The notes: generated by a model not told the origin, from the letters alone. A stretch of DNA of 64,000 nt from Rugalucina vietnamica (GCA_964017185.1 OZ024874.1:54030856-54094855), one strand, 5' to 3'. Counted from the stretch's first letter, positions 34,859-45,785 are shown. Program-made: numbers and translations.

Positions 34859-35363
34859 CAGTGGCGTGCAAATTAATGTCCACAACGTCGCAAACTCCAA
34901 TGACTTCAATGTATTTTTACGTTTGCAAGAAAAACTATTCCGTTGCTCCTAGGCCTGGTCGACATATTTTCATAATTTGGGTGACATTTGAAAGGCGAAT
35001 ACATAAAGCAATAAAAAAGATTTTTCATGAAATTTTCTGACCTTGTATTTTTTCATATACAAAAATTTAAAACTGTAGAAAATTTTGAAAAATTCATTTT
35101 CCTATGGCGTCAATGGTGACGTTGCCCAAAAACTGTAAAATAATCTCACACTTTCTTTAAATAATTGAAGCCGTGAATCGCATGGATAGAATTGAATAGA
35201 AATATCTTGTTTATTGCTTCATTTATTCACCTTTCAAATGACACCAAAATCGGGAAAATCGATTGTCCAGAAGAGGCAGGATATTTTTTTTCTTGTAAAC
35301 GTGAAAATACATTGCAGTCTATGGAGATTCTGACGTTGTGGACATTAATTTGGCACGTGACTG
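34859..35363. mobile_element. TA-flanked foldback element (Tc1/mariner-type MITE)
   Basis: The ends are CAGTGGCGTGCAAATTAATG and the inverted CATTAATTTGGCACGTGACTG (split: CATTAATTTGG, CACGTGACTG), each flanked by TA. Pairing continues inward (ACCTTTCAAATGACACC against GGGTGACATTTGAAAGG), so almost the whole 505 bp folds back. The short open frame inside is not taken as a gene. Confidence 0.85.
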
Positions 35364-35436
35364 TATTTTCACTGCACTAAAAGGATCTGAGTTTTTTTAT
35401 TTATGTATTATTATTATTATTATTATCTTCATTGAA

Positions 35437-35690
35437 TTTGGAAATCAATACATTGTGTCATTGATAAAATTTAGAAAAAGTTTTTGAAGTTTACGATACA
35501 GATAATCATACTTGAGCAGTTTCGTTTTTAAGCATTTATTTCATGCTTTGAAGTTCGAAACATGATTAACAGACTATGACAAAATTAATAAGTTGCGAAA
35601 TGTACACAACATACGAAGCGGGGCGAGGAACGTCACCATCCGAGAACGGAAAATTTACTGTATCAAATTCAAAGTCATCGAGCATAATGT
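35437..35690 (-). pseudogene. PLE RT C-terminal relic
   Basis: The minus strand reads [25 protein letters not shown] and, after stops, KTFSKFYQ, aligning to the 10684 fragment. It carries several stops and is dead. Confidence 0.65.
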
Positions 35691-35733
35691 CTATGAAAAT
35701 GTAATATTTGTTGATCAATGCTAATGACGGTGC

Positions 35734-35863
<130 letters not shown>

Positions 35864-35972
35864 GGCTAATGCTTATTTCAATTCTCCAATTCTGATTGCT
35901 TATTTCAATTCTCCAATTCTGATTTAATGCTAATGACAATGTCAGGTGATGCTGAACAAGCCTGATACTCAC

Positions 35973-36149
35973 AAGTTATATTGCAGTTGTCTTCATCTCC
36001 CAAATCATAGCATTCGTTATAGCCATTACAACGTGCAAGAATCGAAATTGTCTCTCCGGACTCGCATAAGGTGTATCTTCCACTTTCTTCATCACCTAGT
36101 ATTGTACCCGTGCCGTCCCTGATTGATGTGGATACATTGGAGTGTATAC
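35973..36149 (-). CDS. exon 4: linker plus degenerate LDLa repeat
   Basis: 177 nt, phase 1-1, acceptor TTTACTGTTAAG and donor GTGAGT. After a Ser/Thr-rich linker (SNVSTSIRDGTGTI) it reads RYTLCESGETISILARC, NGYNEC and YDLGDEDNC. The spacing and the C-terminal DLGDEDNC acidic box mark an LDL-receptor class A repeat. Only Cys 2, 4, 5 and 6 are present; Cys 1 and Cys 3, which pair with each other in this fold, are both missing. A (TA)n tract of about 100 bp lies 135 nt past the donor. Confidence 0.75.
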
Positions 36150-36211
36150 CTTAACAGTAAACAATAATTTCACCATACCGATCCCATTTTACTAACCAAG
36201 CAATGAAACAA

Positions 36212-36880
36212 AGAAAGGCACAAGTAGGCAGCGATCAGGAAAAGGCGCAATCAGAAAAAAATTCCCACTCCAAAAACCGAGATGGAAAAAAACTAAATTA
36301 ACAATCAGGTACTAATACCATAAAAACATATCGAGAGCCTTATGAGCAGCTATTGTCCCAATAGGTGGCCACTGAGTAACCTAAACTTAACTAAAATATG
36401 AAAACATCCATATGGCGCCAACAGCACAAAAATTTAAACACCAAGATATAAAACAATAAGAACCACCACAAAAGTATCACCTTTGAACGATCAGTAGTAT
36501 AAAATTACTGGCGGATTTAAATCGATTTTACAGGTACTTAACCTCACCCATAGCTTCTGCAGTGGTTCACAACATTTAGTTAGTTGTTCGGTCCTCGTGG
36601 TGAATCTCTAACTAGTCAATGAATCATAATGGACAAACGAGTAAATCATGATAAACACCATGATGAATCAAAAACGAGGACTCACAGATTGAGTAAGCTG
36701 TTCGACGATGAAGATCACTGGGCGCCAAATAACTTACTAATCAGGAGCGAAAGAAAAACATCAGTTGAACCTCGGTGGGCCGAGCAACAGACAAGAACCT
36801 TTGGCCCCAACCAACTTAAATGAATAGCTTCATGTCAGGGCCATCATAGAGTCTGACGCCCGACCCACCGGCGTGCAGGT
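36212..36880 (-). repeat. PLE 3' UTR fragment, minus strand
   Basis: Read on the minus strand it runs from the RT stop region (CACGCCGGTGGGTCGGGCG) through the complete 3' UTR to the hairpin and CCTACTTGTGCC. It lies 60 nt upstream of exon 4, sense to the host gene. Confidence 0.75.
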
Positions 36881-37724
36881 TGGTTCAACATTCTACAACT
36901 TGGCCATTCCACGTCTCTTTTTTGCGCATGCTTGAGCAGACAGTATGTCCATTTCCTCTATAAAGTAAGCCACCACATCCGACCCAAAAGCAGAACTATC
37001 CAAATATATTTATAATAGATGTTTCTCTGGTGTTAGTTTCGCGAAGAAGAAAACAAAATCGTTTTCTGACCATTTCCAAATATGTGACGTTCTCTGAGAT
37101 TTTCGGAATTCTTGAGGGACGACGCTGACGTCACAAAACGTAAACTTAAAGTTGACGTCACAAAACTGCATGCGACGTAAATTGGATTTTTGCGCACTCA
37201 GTCATTAGCTTCTAAACGCCGCCTAATAAGACAGGTTGGGTATTTCTAGCAAGACTTTCACAATTTCCGATTTTATAATATTTAGACAACTTTCACTGTG
37301 AAGGACAAGTAACCAAGATTCTATAACTCTGTGTGACAAACGATTTTCCAACGCCAATTCATTTCTTTACAAATTAACAGCACTAAGATGCAAACTATGG
37401 GTGGTACGTGTTTTCTCTATTTTTCTTATTAATCGTTAGCGCTATTTATTAAAGCCTTTGGACATGGATTATTAACAAGTGCCCACAATCAATGTTTTGA
37501 GCATATTATAAAATGCTGAAAACATCAATTTTGTTTTTCAATGAAATTTTATTTTTTTCTCCAGAAAAAAATCTTTGTATATTGCATACTTTTAGGCAAC
37601 GTTTCGTTTTGTCTCCGCATTTTAAGAAAGCAGTCTCACATCAGGAAAACATGTCCGTGCAATATAATTATACGCCTTAAATCCCACTTTTATTTAGTAA
37701 AACTGGGGTTTGCAGGGGTTTGTC
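36881..37724. other. intronic DNA, no gene seen
   Basis: Intron between exons 3 and 4. TGACGTCA-like sequences occur near 37125-37160. Nothing coding recognised. Confidence 0.5.
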
Positions 37725-37840
37725 TATTTTTCTTATTTTTGCTCCAAAACATAGATTGTGGGTACTCGTTAGAACCGCCTCGGCAAGGCGGTTCTAACGT
37801 GTACCCACAATCTATGTTTTGAGCAAAAATAAGAAAAAAT
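37725..37840. repeat. palindromic repeat, GAACCGCCTCGG family, copy 2
   Basis: Nearly the same as 1143-1257: CAAAACATAGATTGTGGGTA and CGTTAGAACCGCCTCGG pair with AAGGCGGTTCTAACG and TACCCACAATCTATGTTTTG. Flanking homology (AACATGTCCGTGCAAT) extends about 70 bp upstream. Confidence 0.85.
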
Positions 37841-37989
37841 ATCATTTTTTTTTGTTCTTCTGAAGTATTCAGTTTTTACAGGTGAAAAAAATATCTGTAT
37901 ATTGCAGGCCTTTGGGCAAGTTTTCGTAATGCACTTGAATTAAAATCAATGCTATTAAATTCTGCCGGTATTAAACTTTTTCTTGTTAC

Positions 37990-38162
37990 CTGATTCATCA
38001 TTTGTGTAACTATTACAGATGAAAAACTTCTGTAATTTCATTTCGACGCACTTAGCGGACATCCAAACAAAGTTCAATTTTGGTCCATGTTTAGTAGTAG
38101 TCGTTTCGGCAACAAGTTTGGTACAGTCGAGACCTTTTGCCAAAGAGGGTTGTCCCTCCGCC
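37990..38162 (-). CDS. exon 3: C-terminal half of C-type lectin domain
   Basis: 173 nt, phase 2 to phase 1, acceptor TTTACCTCGCAG and donor GTAACA. It begins AEGQPSLAKGLDCTKL and ends FVWMSAKC..KFFIC, giving the three conserved cysteines of the fold core. The positions that bind calcium and sugar in classical lectins are altered: EPN/QPD reads QPS and WND reads WMS. Calcium-dependent sugar binding is therefore probably lost (inference), leaving a protein-binding or structural domain. Confidence 0.85.
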
Positions 38163-38715
38163 CTGCGAGGTAAATAAGGAAAACATGCGGCATTGAAGAA
38201 ATCGCAAGTAATGATCATTCACATGTTTCCATTGCTTCAGGACACCTATTTAGATGTGCATGTGCATCTGTAACGTGTACATTGTTGTTATTTTAGTTAA
38301 TGTAGTTTAAATCGTTGGTTAACAAATACACAAACAGTGTTTGATGATTCAAATTGAGGTTGTGGATTGCACTGTTGTTGCAGCAAATGAGAATTTGGGA
38401 CCACGTCCTTTTTGGGGCTGCTTGTGCCTCCAGGCTAAGATTAAACTACTGACAATCTGAGTCTGTCCATGAATAGTGGCTAAAGTCAAACTACACAAAC
38501 AAACAAGCCTTAGATGTCTACTCGGTTGGTTATGATGTCAGGAAATTCAATTTGGGTAGTAGTCCAAAACATAGGGCCACTTCCCGACGTGACCATAGCT
38601 GTTGACTTATACGCTAAGCCTAGAATCAAACAAACAAAAATACTGATTACAATATCAATGAACATTTAGCTCATGATAGAAATAGAATTTAGACTGTTGA
38701 CGTGAATTATCATAC
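38163..38715. other. intron, no other gene seen
   Basis: Intron between exons 2 and 3 of the host gene, without a recognised repeat. Confidence 0.5.
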
Positions 38716-38794
38716 CAATTTGTAAACGTGACTGGACTATGATCCATCCAGGTATACTTGTAATATCCCTCTGGCCGAAGTGATCTTTGGTAAC
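38716..38794 (-). CDS. exon 2: middle of C-type lectin domain
   Basis: 79 nt, phase 1 to phase 2, acceptor TTTTGACAG and donor GTATGA. It encodes YQRSLRPEGYYKYTW then MDHSPVTFTNW, the last Trp being completed by the next exon. This corresponds to the W-x-DGS-x(3)-Y-x-NW segment before the long loop of lectin domains. Both phases match the flanking exons exactly. Confidence 0.85.
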
Positions 38795-39770
38795 CTGTCA
38801 AAAGAGAACATACTCATTAAAAATGTATTGCCCATGCCCAAGATAAAGGGATCTGAGATAAAATTAGTCATTTTCTTCTAGACATACTTCTTGGCCTGAC
38901 CAAAACCGACCAGGAGATGGCAAGAGTTGCTTTCAGATGGAAAGCACTGAGTTAAGATAACGGACATAACCACATATTCACTATGCACAATAAATTTAGC
39001 AAGTTTAGATGGGTTTTATATTTTGTGTCTTAGAGCAACATTGGACATTTTGTAATGGCTATGACAAATGCACTATCTGAAGCCCACGGTACGACGGATT
39101 TATTATTGATGTTATAACTAAAACTGCCGAAAGTATGTGTAGGCAAAAGTCACATTAAACACAGAGCAAACGGCTGACTTGTTGAAAATCCTGACTTTTC
39201 ATCCTTTGCTTATGACCGATGTTCATTATGTGACAGATGTAATTTGGCCTTGTTGCTGGGAAATAAATTGCCCTCCCACACACACACACCTCTGATATGT
39301 GCTTGTTTTTCCGTAATTTTCCTCTAAATTCAAAAGGTTTTGTTAATATTCATAAAATAAAAAAATGATTGACTTACATATTGTAGTACAGGATTGTATA
39401 ACATTGCCCTAGCAACCATTTAATGCTTTAAACATAAAATCATTTGGCAACTCAATGAGGAGAAATGCTGATTTTGTGGCTCTATTTCGACGGTAAATGA
39501 TTCAGTTTTAATTGCTCTTTTAAGCTCATAATAAATAATCAAATATAGCAAACCCCGCTATACTTAATCGTTGATTTGCTGCGAGCTTGTTTACTGTACG
39601 TTAACCGCTTATCTATACGTAAAGACAAACCAGTGTAGTCATTGTTTGGCAATAGTTTTGATTGGAAAAAATGGTCATGTGACAGAGCGCCACGTGATTT
39701 CGACAACGATCAAATACGGAAAAGTGAAATTAACTATACCAGCCATGTATATGAATGGACTTACAAAATT
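38795..39770. other. intron, no other gene seen
   Basis: Intron between exons 1 and 2; a short (CA)n lies near 39278. Nothing else recognised before the foldback at 39771. Confidence 0.5.
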
Positions 39771-40005
39771 GAGCCGCATCGTGAGAAAACCGGGTTTTTG
39801 CCTAGGCGAAAACAAAGGCGCAGATCAGCTTCGCGGTAACCGCGAAGCTGATCAGCGCCTTTGTTTTCGCTACTCGGATAGTACAATTCCTCTTCTTCTT
39901 AAATCCGAAATTTCAAGCTTCTAGCTCTTTTCTGAGCTTGTACAGGCCGGTTTGTGTCGGACCTGGTCGGAAATCCCGAAGACCGGTTTTCTCGCGTCGC
40001 GGCTC
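39771..40005. mobile_element. GAGCCG-type foldback MITE, copy 2
   Basis: Ends GAGCCGCATCGTGAGAAAAC and GTTTTCTCGCGTCGCGGCTC, flanked by AAATT. The inner hairpin AGCTTCGCGGT/ACCGCGAAGCT is intact. It lies 31 nt inside the intron after exon 1. Confidence 0.85.
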
Positions 40006-40036
40006 AAATTTAATATCCCTGGCGAACGTAACTCAC

Positions 40037-40210
40037 CGATGAATAATCCAGATGAGAGAAAGCTTTCGTTTAGTGGCTTATAGGATTTTATTATAAGATT
40101 AACAGCGACTTGTTCTATTCGGGAGTGAAGACCAACTAACGTTAAATTCAAGCTCGCGCAATTTTCGCCGTATAGTATATAGAAACACTTTTTCAAATTC
40201 TCATCACACA
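40037..40210 (-). CDS. exon 1 seen: N-terminal half of C-type lectin domain
   Basis: 174 nt, phase 1 at both ends, acceptor TTTAATTTCAG and donor GTGAGT. It reads CDENLKKCFYIL, then ENCASLN, LVGLHSRIEQ and SGLFIG. This is the usual start of a C-type lectin domain: the first cysteine pair, the alpha-helical region with L..LHS..E, and the hydrophobic strand that is WIGL in most members (here LFIG). It is the most upstream exon I can recognise; the signal-peptide exon was not found in the 24 kb upstream. A GAGCCG-type foldback element lies 31 nt past the donor. Confidence 0.85.
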
Positions 40211-40739
40211 CTGAAATTAAAGAAAAAGTCTAACCAGATAATTATAACAGTGTAAAATGAAAAACGAACCTCGTTTATTAAAACCAAACTTTATATACAC
40301 ATGGAAAAAAGTTATGTTACGTCGTATTTTCGAAGTGTATTTTTGTTCCGAATACGAATTTCGAAATGCTATTGACGATATTAGAAAATTATTTCGCATT
40401 CACAGCACACCGACAAATGTGAAGTAGAATTGTTAAACTATCCATGCTGAATAGCGTATTTCATTGCTTGTACATTGATAAAATTCGAAGTCCTAATTTA
40501 ATAAAAATACCATTGATTTAGAAGTATGGACATAGGAACAACAAAACTTGTTTAGGGTTGTGATTTCTGGTACGAGAATCTTTTCAGGATGATACAATTA
40601 GAACATAGGCGTCAACATTTCTAATGTCATCCGTGAACATGGGCCAAACTTTTATTGGCCTGTGCTAAATAACAGAAAGCAGAGTGTGTCTCTGCTGCTT
40701 TAAGTATGTGCCTATTCAGTTGATTACCTTATCCTGGCT
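40211..40739. other. upstream intron, no gene seen
   Basis: AT-rich sequence upstream of exon 1. No signal-peptide exon recognised. Confidence 0.5.
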
Positions 40740-40757
40740 GAAATTGTACAATATGGC
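40740..40757 (+). ncRNA. 3' half of a hammerhead motif
   Basis: GAAA-TTGTACAA-TA-TGGCCC is present, as at 47430-47449, and is followed by the same TTGAATGCTTTTACTGCTTC flank. The upstream core (CTGATGA) has decayed, so it is not expected to fold. Confidence 0.5.
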
Positions 40758-40807
40758 CCACCTTCTCTCTTTGAATGCTTTTACTGCTTCCAAAGGATCT
40801 AACAATT

Positions 40808-41100
40808 GTATTTTATTTGTTTTTGATGATTCAATGATTAGTTAGAGATTCACCACAAGGAGCGAACAACTAACTAAATGTGGTAAACCACTGCAGAAGA
40901 TGAGGGTGACGATAGGCGCCTGTAAAATCGATTTAAGTCCCCCCCAAGTAATTTATATTACTGACCGTTCCAAGAAGACACTTCTGTTGTGGTTCCATTT
41001 ATGTTTTGGAGTCGTTGAATTTATGCGCTGTATGAACCATGTGTACGTTTTCATATTTCTATTTAAGTTTGGGTAACTGAGTGGCCGCCTATTGGGAAAT
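40808..41100 (+). repeat. PLE 3' UTR fragment, head of a tandem pair
   Basis: It runs from GATGATTCAATGATTAGTTA through GATTCACCACAAGGAGCG to GTGGCCGCCTATTGGGAAAT and TGCTCACTCGGCTAACGA, stopping before the terminal hairpin. RT sequence of the same family follows at once in the same orientation. Confidence 0.75.
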
Positions 41101-41625
41101 AGGTGCTCACTCGGCTAACGACAAACTCGACAAACTCCCTACAATGTATTGGTTACCCAAGCTTTACAAAAGACCGTACAAAATTAAGATTTATTCCAAA
41201 TTCTAGGTCTTGTACTACTATTGAACTTTCTAAATTATTAACATTCTGTCTTAATACTATCAAATCTCATGTCATAAGATACTGTACGACAGTGTATGAA
41301 ACCTCAAATATAAATTGGTTTTGGTCAATAAAATTCTGACGAAGTGCTCAGTTAATTTAAGTGTAGAGGGTTTCGTGCGACAAGCTTGTCCACATATGAT
41401 TTTTCTACTCTGTATACAACATTGCCACATACTCTAATTAACGAAGATGTTCTGTTTTTGATTGTCTGATTGGACCTTCAAAAAACCTTAGAAACTATGG
41501 TTCACTTTTTTGGCAAGTAATGACAGAAAGGCTTATTTCAAGTCCTCTGACCAAAGTCGGTATACACTTTGGTCATGTCAGAATGTGTGCGACGCCTTAT
41601 TATGGAACGCCAAAGTTGTCTGATG
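41101..41625 (+). pseudogene. PLE RT N-terminal fragment, tail of a tandem pair
   Basis: It reads DKLPTMYWLPKLYKRPYKI, PNSRSCTTIELSKLLTFCL and TVYETSNINWFWSIK, then after a frame break STYDFSTLYTTLPHTLI and, shifted again, TLWSCQNVCDAL. It supplies RT sequence upstream of the start of the 27686 copy. It breaks off where the inverted-arm microsatellite element begins. Confidence 0.75.
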
Positions 41626-41828
41626 GTAAGGAATAAAAACAAATATGCATCACGTTGATTATATGGTTCGATAACTTCATTATATGCGCAAACTACATTA
41701 TATGCGCAAACTACATTATATGATGTGACAACTACATTATATGATGTAGACGACTTTGAAGAATTACTTTGACACCGTTTAGAGGGTTATTGTATACATG
41801 CCGGGACTACCGGACATACTGCTGATTA

Positions 41829-41883
<55 letters not shown>

Positions 41884-41965
41884 GATCGTCATGATCATCA
41901 TGATCATGATCGATCATCTTCATCATCATCATTATCGTCATTAAGATCTATCATCATCAATATCG

Positions 41966-42012
<47 letters not shown>

Positions 42013-42701
42013 TATATAATCATCACCATCATCACCATCATCATTATCATCATCATCATCATCATCATGATAGAACATCATTATCATCATCATCATCATG
42101 ATCGAACATCATCATCATCATCATCATCATCATGATCGATGTATTAATTTAAACGGATCATGATCGATCATGATGATGATGATCAATCATCATGATCGAT
42201 TATGATGATGATCGATCATAATGATGATCGATCACGATGATCGATCATGATGATCGATCATGATGATGATGAGGACCGATCATGATGATGATCGATCATA
42301 ATGATCGATCATGTTGATGATGATCGATCATGACGATGGCCGATCATGATGATTGATCCTTCATGATGATGGAAACGATCGTGATGATGATCGATAATGA
42401 TCGATCATTTTGATAATCGATCATGATGATAAAGATCGATTATGAAGATCGATCATGATGATCGATCGTAATGATGATCGATCATGATTATGATGATCGA
42501 TCATGATGATGATGATCGATCATGATGATGATCGACTCTGATGATGATGATCGCTCATCATGGAGATGATCGATGATGCTGATCGATGATGGTCGATGAT
42601 GATGATGATGATGATCGATCATCATCATGATCGACGATGATTTTCGATCATGATGATCGATTATGATGATGCTCGATGATGATGATGATCGATCGTCATG
42701 G

Positions 42702-42750
<49 letters not shown>

Positions 42751-42872
42751 CGATATTGATGATGATGATCGATCATCATGATGATGATGATGATGATGAT
42801 CGATATTGATGATGATAGATCATAATGACAATGATGAAGATGATGGTGATGACCGATCATGATCATGATGAT

Positions 42873-42944
<72 letters not shown>

Positions 42945-42954
42945 TGGATATATG

Positions 42955-43012
<58 letters not shown>

Positions 43013-43240
43013 ATCAGCAGTATGCCGATAGTCCCGGCATGTATACAATACTCTCTAGATGGTGTCAATGTAATTCTCCTTATTGCAAAATCATCCACAT
43101 CATATAATGTAGTTGTCACCTCATATATTGAAGTTTGCGCATATAATGAAGTTTGCGCATATAATAAAGTTATCGAACCATATAATCAACTTGATGCATA
43201 TAAAGACAATAGCCCATAATATAATGAGAAACATACATAA
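41626..43240. mobile_element. inverted-arm element with 1.2-kb microsatellite core
   Basis: The left arm (41640-41825) and right arm (43013-43205) mirror each other: TATGGTTCGATAACTT / AAGTTATCGAACCATA, TATGCGCAAACT / AGTTTGCGCATA, TGTATACATGCCGGGACTA / TAGTCCCGGCATGTATACA. The core is (TATC)n, then ATC, ATG and GATCGATCATGATG mixtures, then (GATA)n. No protein is encoded. Confidence 0.8.
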
Positions 43241-43555
43241 TATAATGAGGTTGTATCAGCATATAATGTAAGTCTACCATAATATAAACATGTTTACTCA
43301 TCATAAAATGTAAATCTACTATAATATAAAGGTGTTTACTTATATTTATATTATATTTTCCTATTGGTCTTTTGAGATCAGCGAGGGTATTCTGAGAGAT
43401 CAGAATTTGTTTTTATTGGTTTAGCTTCCTTTTCTAACCAACGTTTAATATACGTTTTTGGCCCCATTTGGATTATTACAGTCTTTGTATCGACTATCCT
43501 ATTGAAAGGTGCAAAATTACAGTAATTCTCTTGGCTCCATGTTGCCAAATCTATA
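43241..43555. repeat. scattered ATATAATG motifs
   Basis: ATATAATG(A/T) recurs every 20-40 bp here and again at 43670-43750, as in the arms of the neighbouring element. No gene. Confidence 0.5.
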
Positions 43556-43599
43556 GGGTCACTGAAGAGGCTTAAGTAGCCGAAACCGCAGTATGGCCC
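43556..43599 (+). ncRNA. type I hammerhead ribozyme motif
   Basis: The order is GGGTCA (stem I), CTGAAGA (core CUGANGA), GGCT-TAAGT-AGCC (stem II with the conserved G-C closing pair), GAAA, CCGCAG (minimal stem III), TA (cleavage after A), TGGCCC (stem I partner, six pairs including one G-U). Every invariant core position is met. Very short stem III is what is known for hammerheads of Penelope-like elements and retrozymes, which are thought to act best as dimers. Confidence 0.75.
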
Positions 43600-43957
43600 A
43601 TCCCCTTTCTCATCAATACTTTCACTGCTCTTAAAGGATCTCAGTTTTATTTTTATTTACTCATCATATAATGAATATTTTTATAATATAAAGAACCTGG
43701 TCAAACATATAATGAACTTTTCTCAATATATAATGCACACTATACAACATATACTGAGAGGAATTAGAAACTTAAGTCTTGTCTTTGGAAAGTTCCTGCT
43801 TTGAACCAATTCCAAAATTGTGTTTCTTGTTATGAAATGTGCTTACAACAGCATTTCTGTTACAACGTTGGTTTGTCAAAAAAGAATAAAGTTGCTTAGG
43901 GGACTGTATGGGGTCAACGTTTTAATGCAATGGTCAAAATCCAAGTGTTCAAGTAGT

Positions 43958-44106
43958 AATTACCCGCTGAGCGACAGGTGGGTATGATATTTTCCTGACC
44001 TGTCCAGCCAAATGCATGCACCGAGAGCCCGAAGGGCTCGAGGTGCATGTATTTGGATGGACAGGTCAGGAAAATATCATGCCCACCTGTCGCGAAGCGG
44101 GTAATT
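43958..44106. repeat. 149-bp near-perfect hairpin
   Basis: AATTACCCGCTGAGCGACAG pairs with CTGTCGCGAAGCGGGTAATT, and ATGATATTTTCCTGACCTGT with ACAGGTCAGGAAAATATCAT. The loop is GAAG between GAGCCC and GGGCTC. Probably a foldback MITE. Confidence 0.85.
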
Positions 44107-45785
44107 AACTTACCTTATGACACCATTGAGTGACATTGCAGTTTGTAAGACCTACGCAACGATAATGAACACTGGTAATGTGATTTTTCTCGCGGCGTAA
44201 CTATTGACCGAACACTGCACGTGCAAAACGAGGAAGCTTGTCCACTGTACCGCTTTGCTATTGTTTAAAATAGATCATACGGGAGTATTTTCCCTTGTGC
44301 ATATAAAATGATTGAGACATAATTTTTATTGGTACTCTTTAGCATTTTTCTCTCAAAGTTACAATTTACAATAGGCATTATCTTTTATCGAAACAGTTAA
44401 CAGACTGGGTAGTCAATATAAATGATCTCTTTTATATGCAAAAAACATACTACCTCTTCGTAATGATTTTTGGATAGGTATATATATTGTGTGTAAGTTT
44501 ATATTGCAGGTTTGGAATCAAAACCCTCGGACCTAACTTTCCAAAGTCCACATGGTCAGTTAGGGGACCGCAGTACGAAATGCCCAGCTGTATTTAAGGG
44601 ATACAGTTGGTTGTTTCTGATGATCATAATCCCAATGCAAAAATATGTGAAATTGGTTTCTGATTCATTGTTCTTGCACAACAATAACCCACTAACCATA
44701 ATCTGCGAATCTGAAACCAACTTCCATCGAGAGAAGACTCTCAGCTCTACGTAACTGCTCAGTCAAATCAGTGTCCAACACCCACAGTCGACAGCTATTT
44801 ACTTGATAGCTTTAACTTTTGCCTCAGTTCTCAAACAAGAAGTTAAATATATTTATTATAGACCGCTGAAGTAATTTGGGTTTAAATGCAAGTCTTATAG
44901 GGGAAGATGTATTATCGTTTCGTGTGCATTAGTAAATACGGTAAATGTTCACTGATTTTAGCATGAGTATATCGCTTCAAGTCGATGATATAATATCATT
45001 TAAGCTCATGAATTGCGTGAATCTAGAGTGAGTACTGTTCAGTGAGGGTATAAATAATGATTGCATAAGTCTCAAGGTCATTCGAGGCTTGACAGACGAT
45101 ACGGAGCAGTTGAGTTAGGTTTTGTGCGCTTGCCCCCCCCCCCTCCCCACCCATATGTTTGATATAAATGTTTTAGTGCAGAGCTTTTTCGTTTCCGCTG
45201 TACCCATAGCGCATGGTATACCGCAGTGTACAGTAAATCACATACATGTATCAGTCCTGATCAAAACCTGAATGTACCAAATGTGATGGGTCGTGTTGCT
45301 ACAGACCGATGACGCAAGTAGTGATGTAAATTCAGTCTCTCAAACCGTTAATTTGTTATTAGCATGTAGTACAGCTATTTGGAAAATAATGCAAGTGGTC
45401 CGTTTTTTCGTTCATGGAAGATGGTTTAGGAGTAAAATAGTGTGAATATCGAATACATAGACCATATCAGATTATTTTGTTGAAACTTGTCTTTTTGTTT
45501 CAAAGGCACCTGTTCAAATGAGTAATGCTTTTTGAAATGGACATATCATATCTGTTCAACCACATGCACTAGGCTTTATGCAATGCATAAAGTAGGGATC
45601 ACGTAACGTTTGTTTAAACTTATAACACCAACCGGTATTTTTTTGACAAACCGCTTTTCGTCAAATCCAGGACATCTTTCGAAAGCAGCCAGGGCTTCGC
45701 AGTTTATATATACATGAAGTACCTATCAAGTGGTTCTCTAAAAACTTATTTTATCTGCCTGCCTTATCTGCAAGTGCCTGAAAAA
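44107..45785. other. no gene seen
   Basis: AT-rich DNA with short open frames. A C-rich run is at 45136-45152. No recognised feature. Confidence 0.45.

Noticed and set aside
41940-42130. CRISPR-like array of short repeats
   Set aside because: The repeats are ATC/GATC microsatellites without unique spacers, in eukaryotic DNA.
42820-43119. Leu-Ser-Ile-Tyr repeat protein
   Set aside because: Translation of (GATA)n in the microsatellite core.
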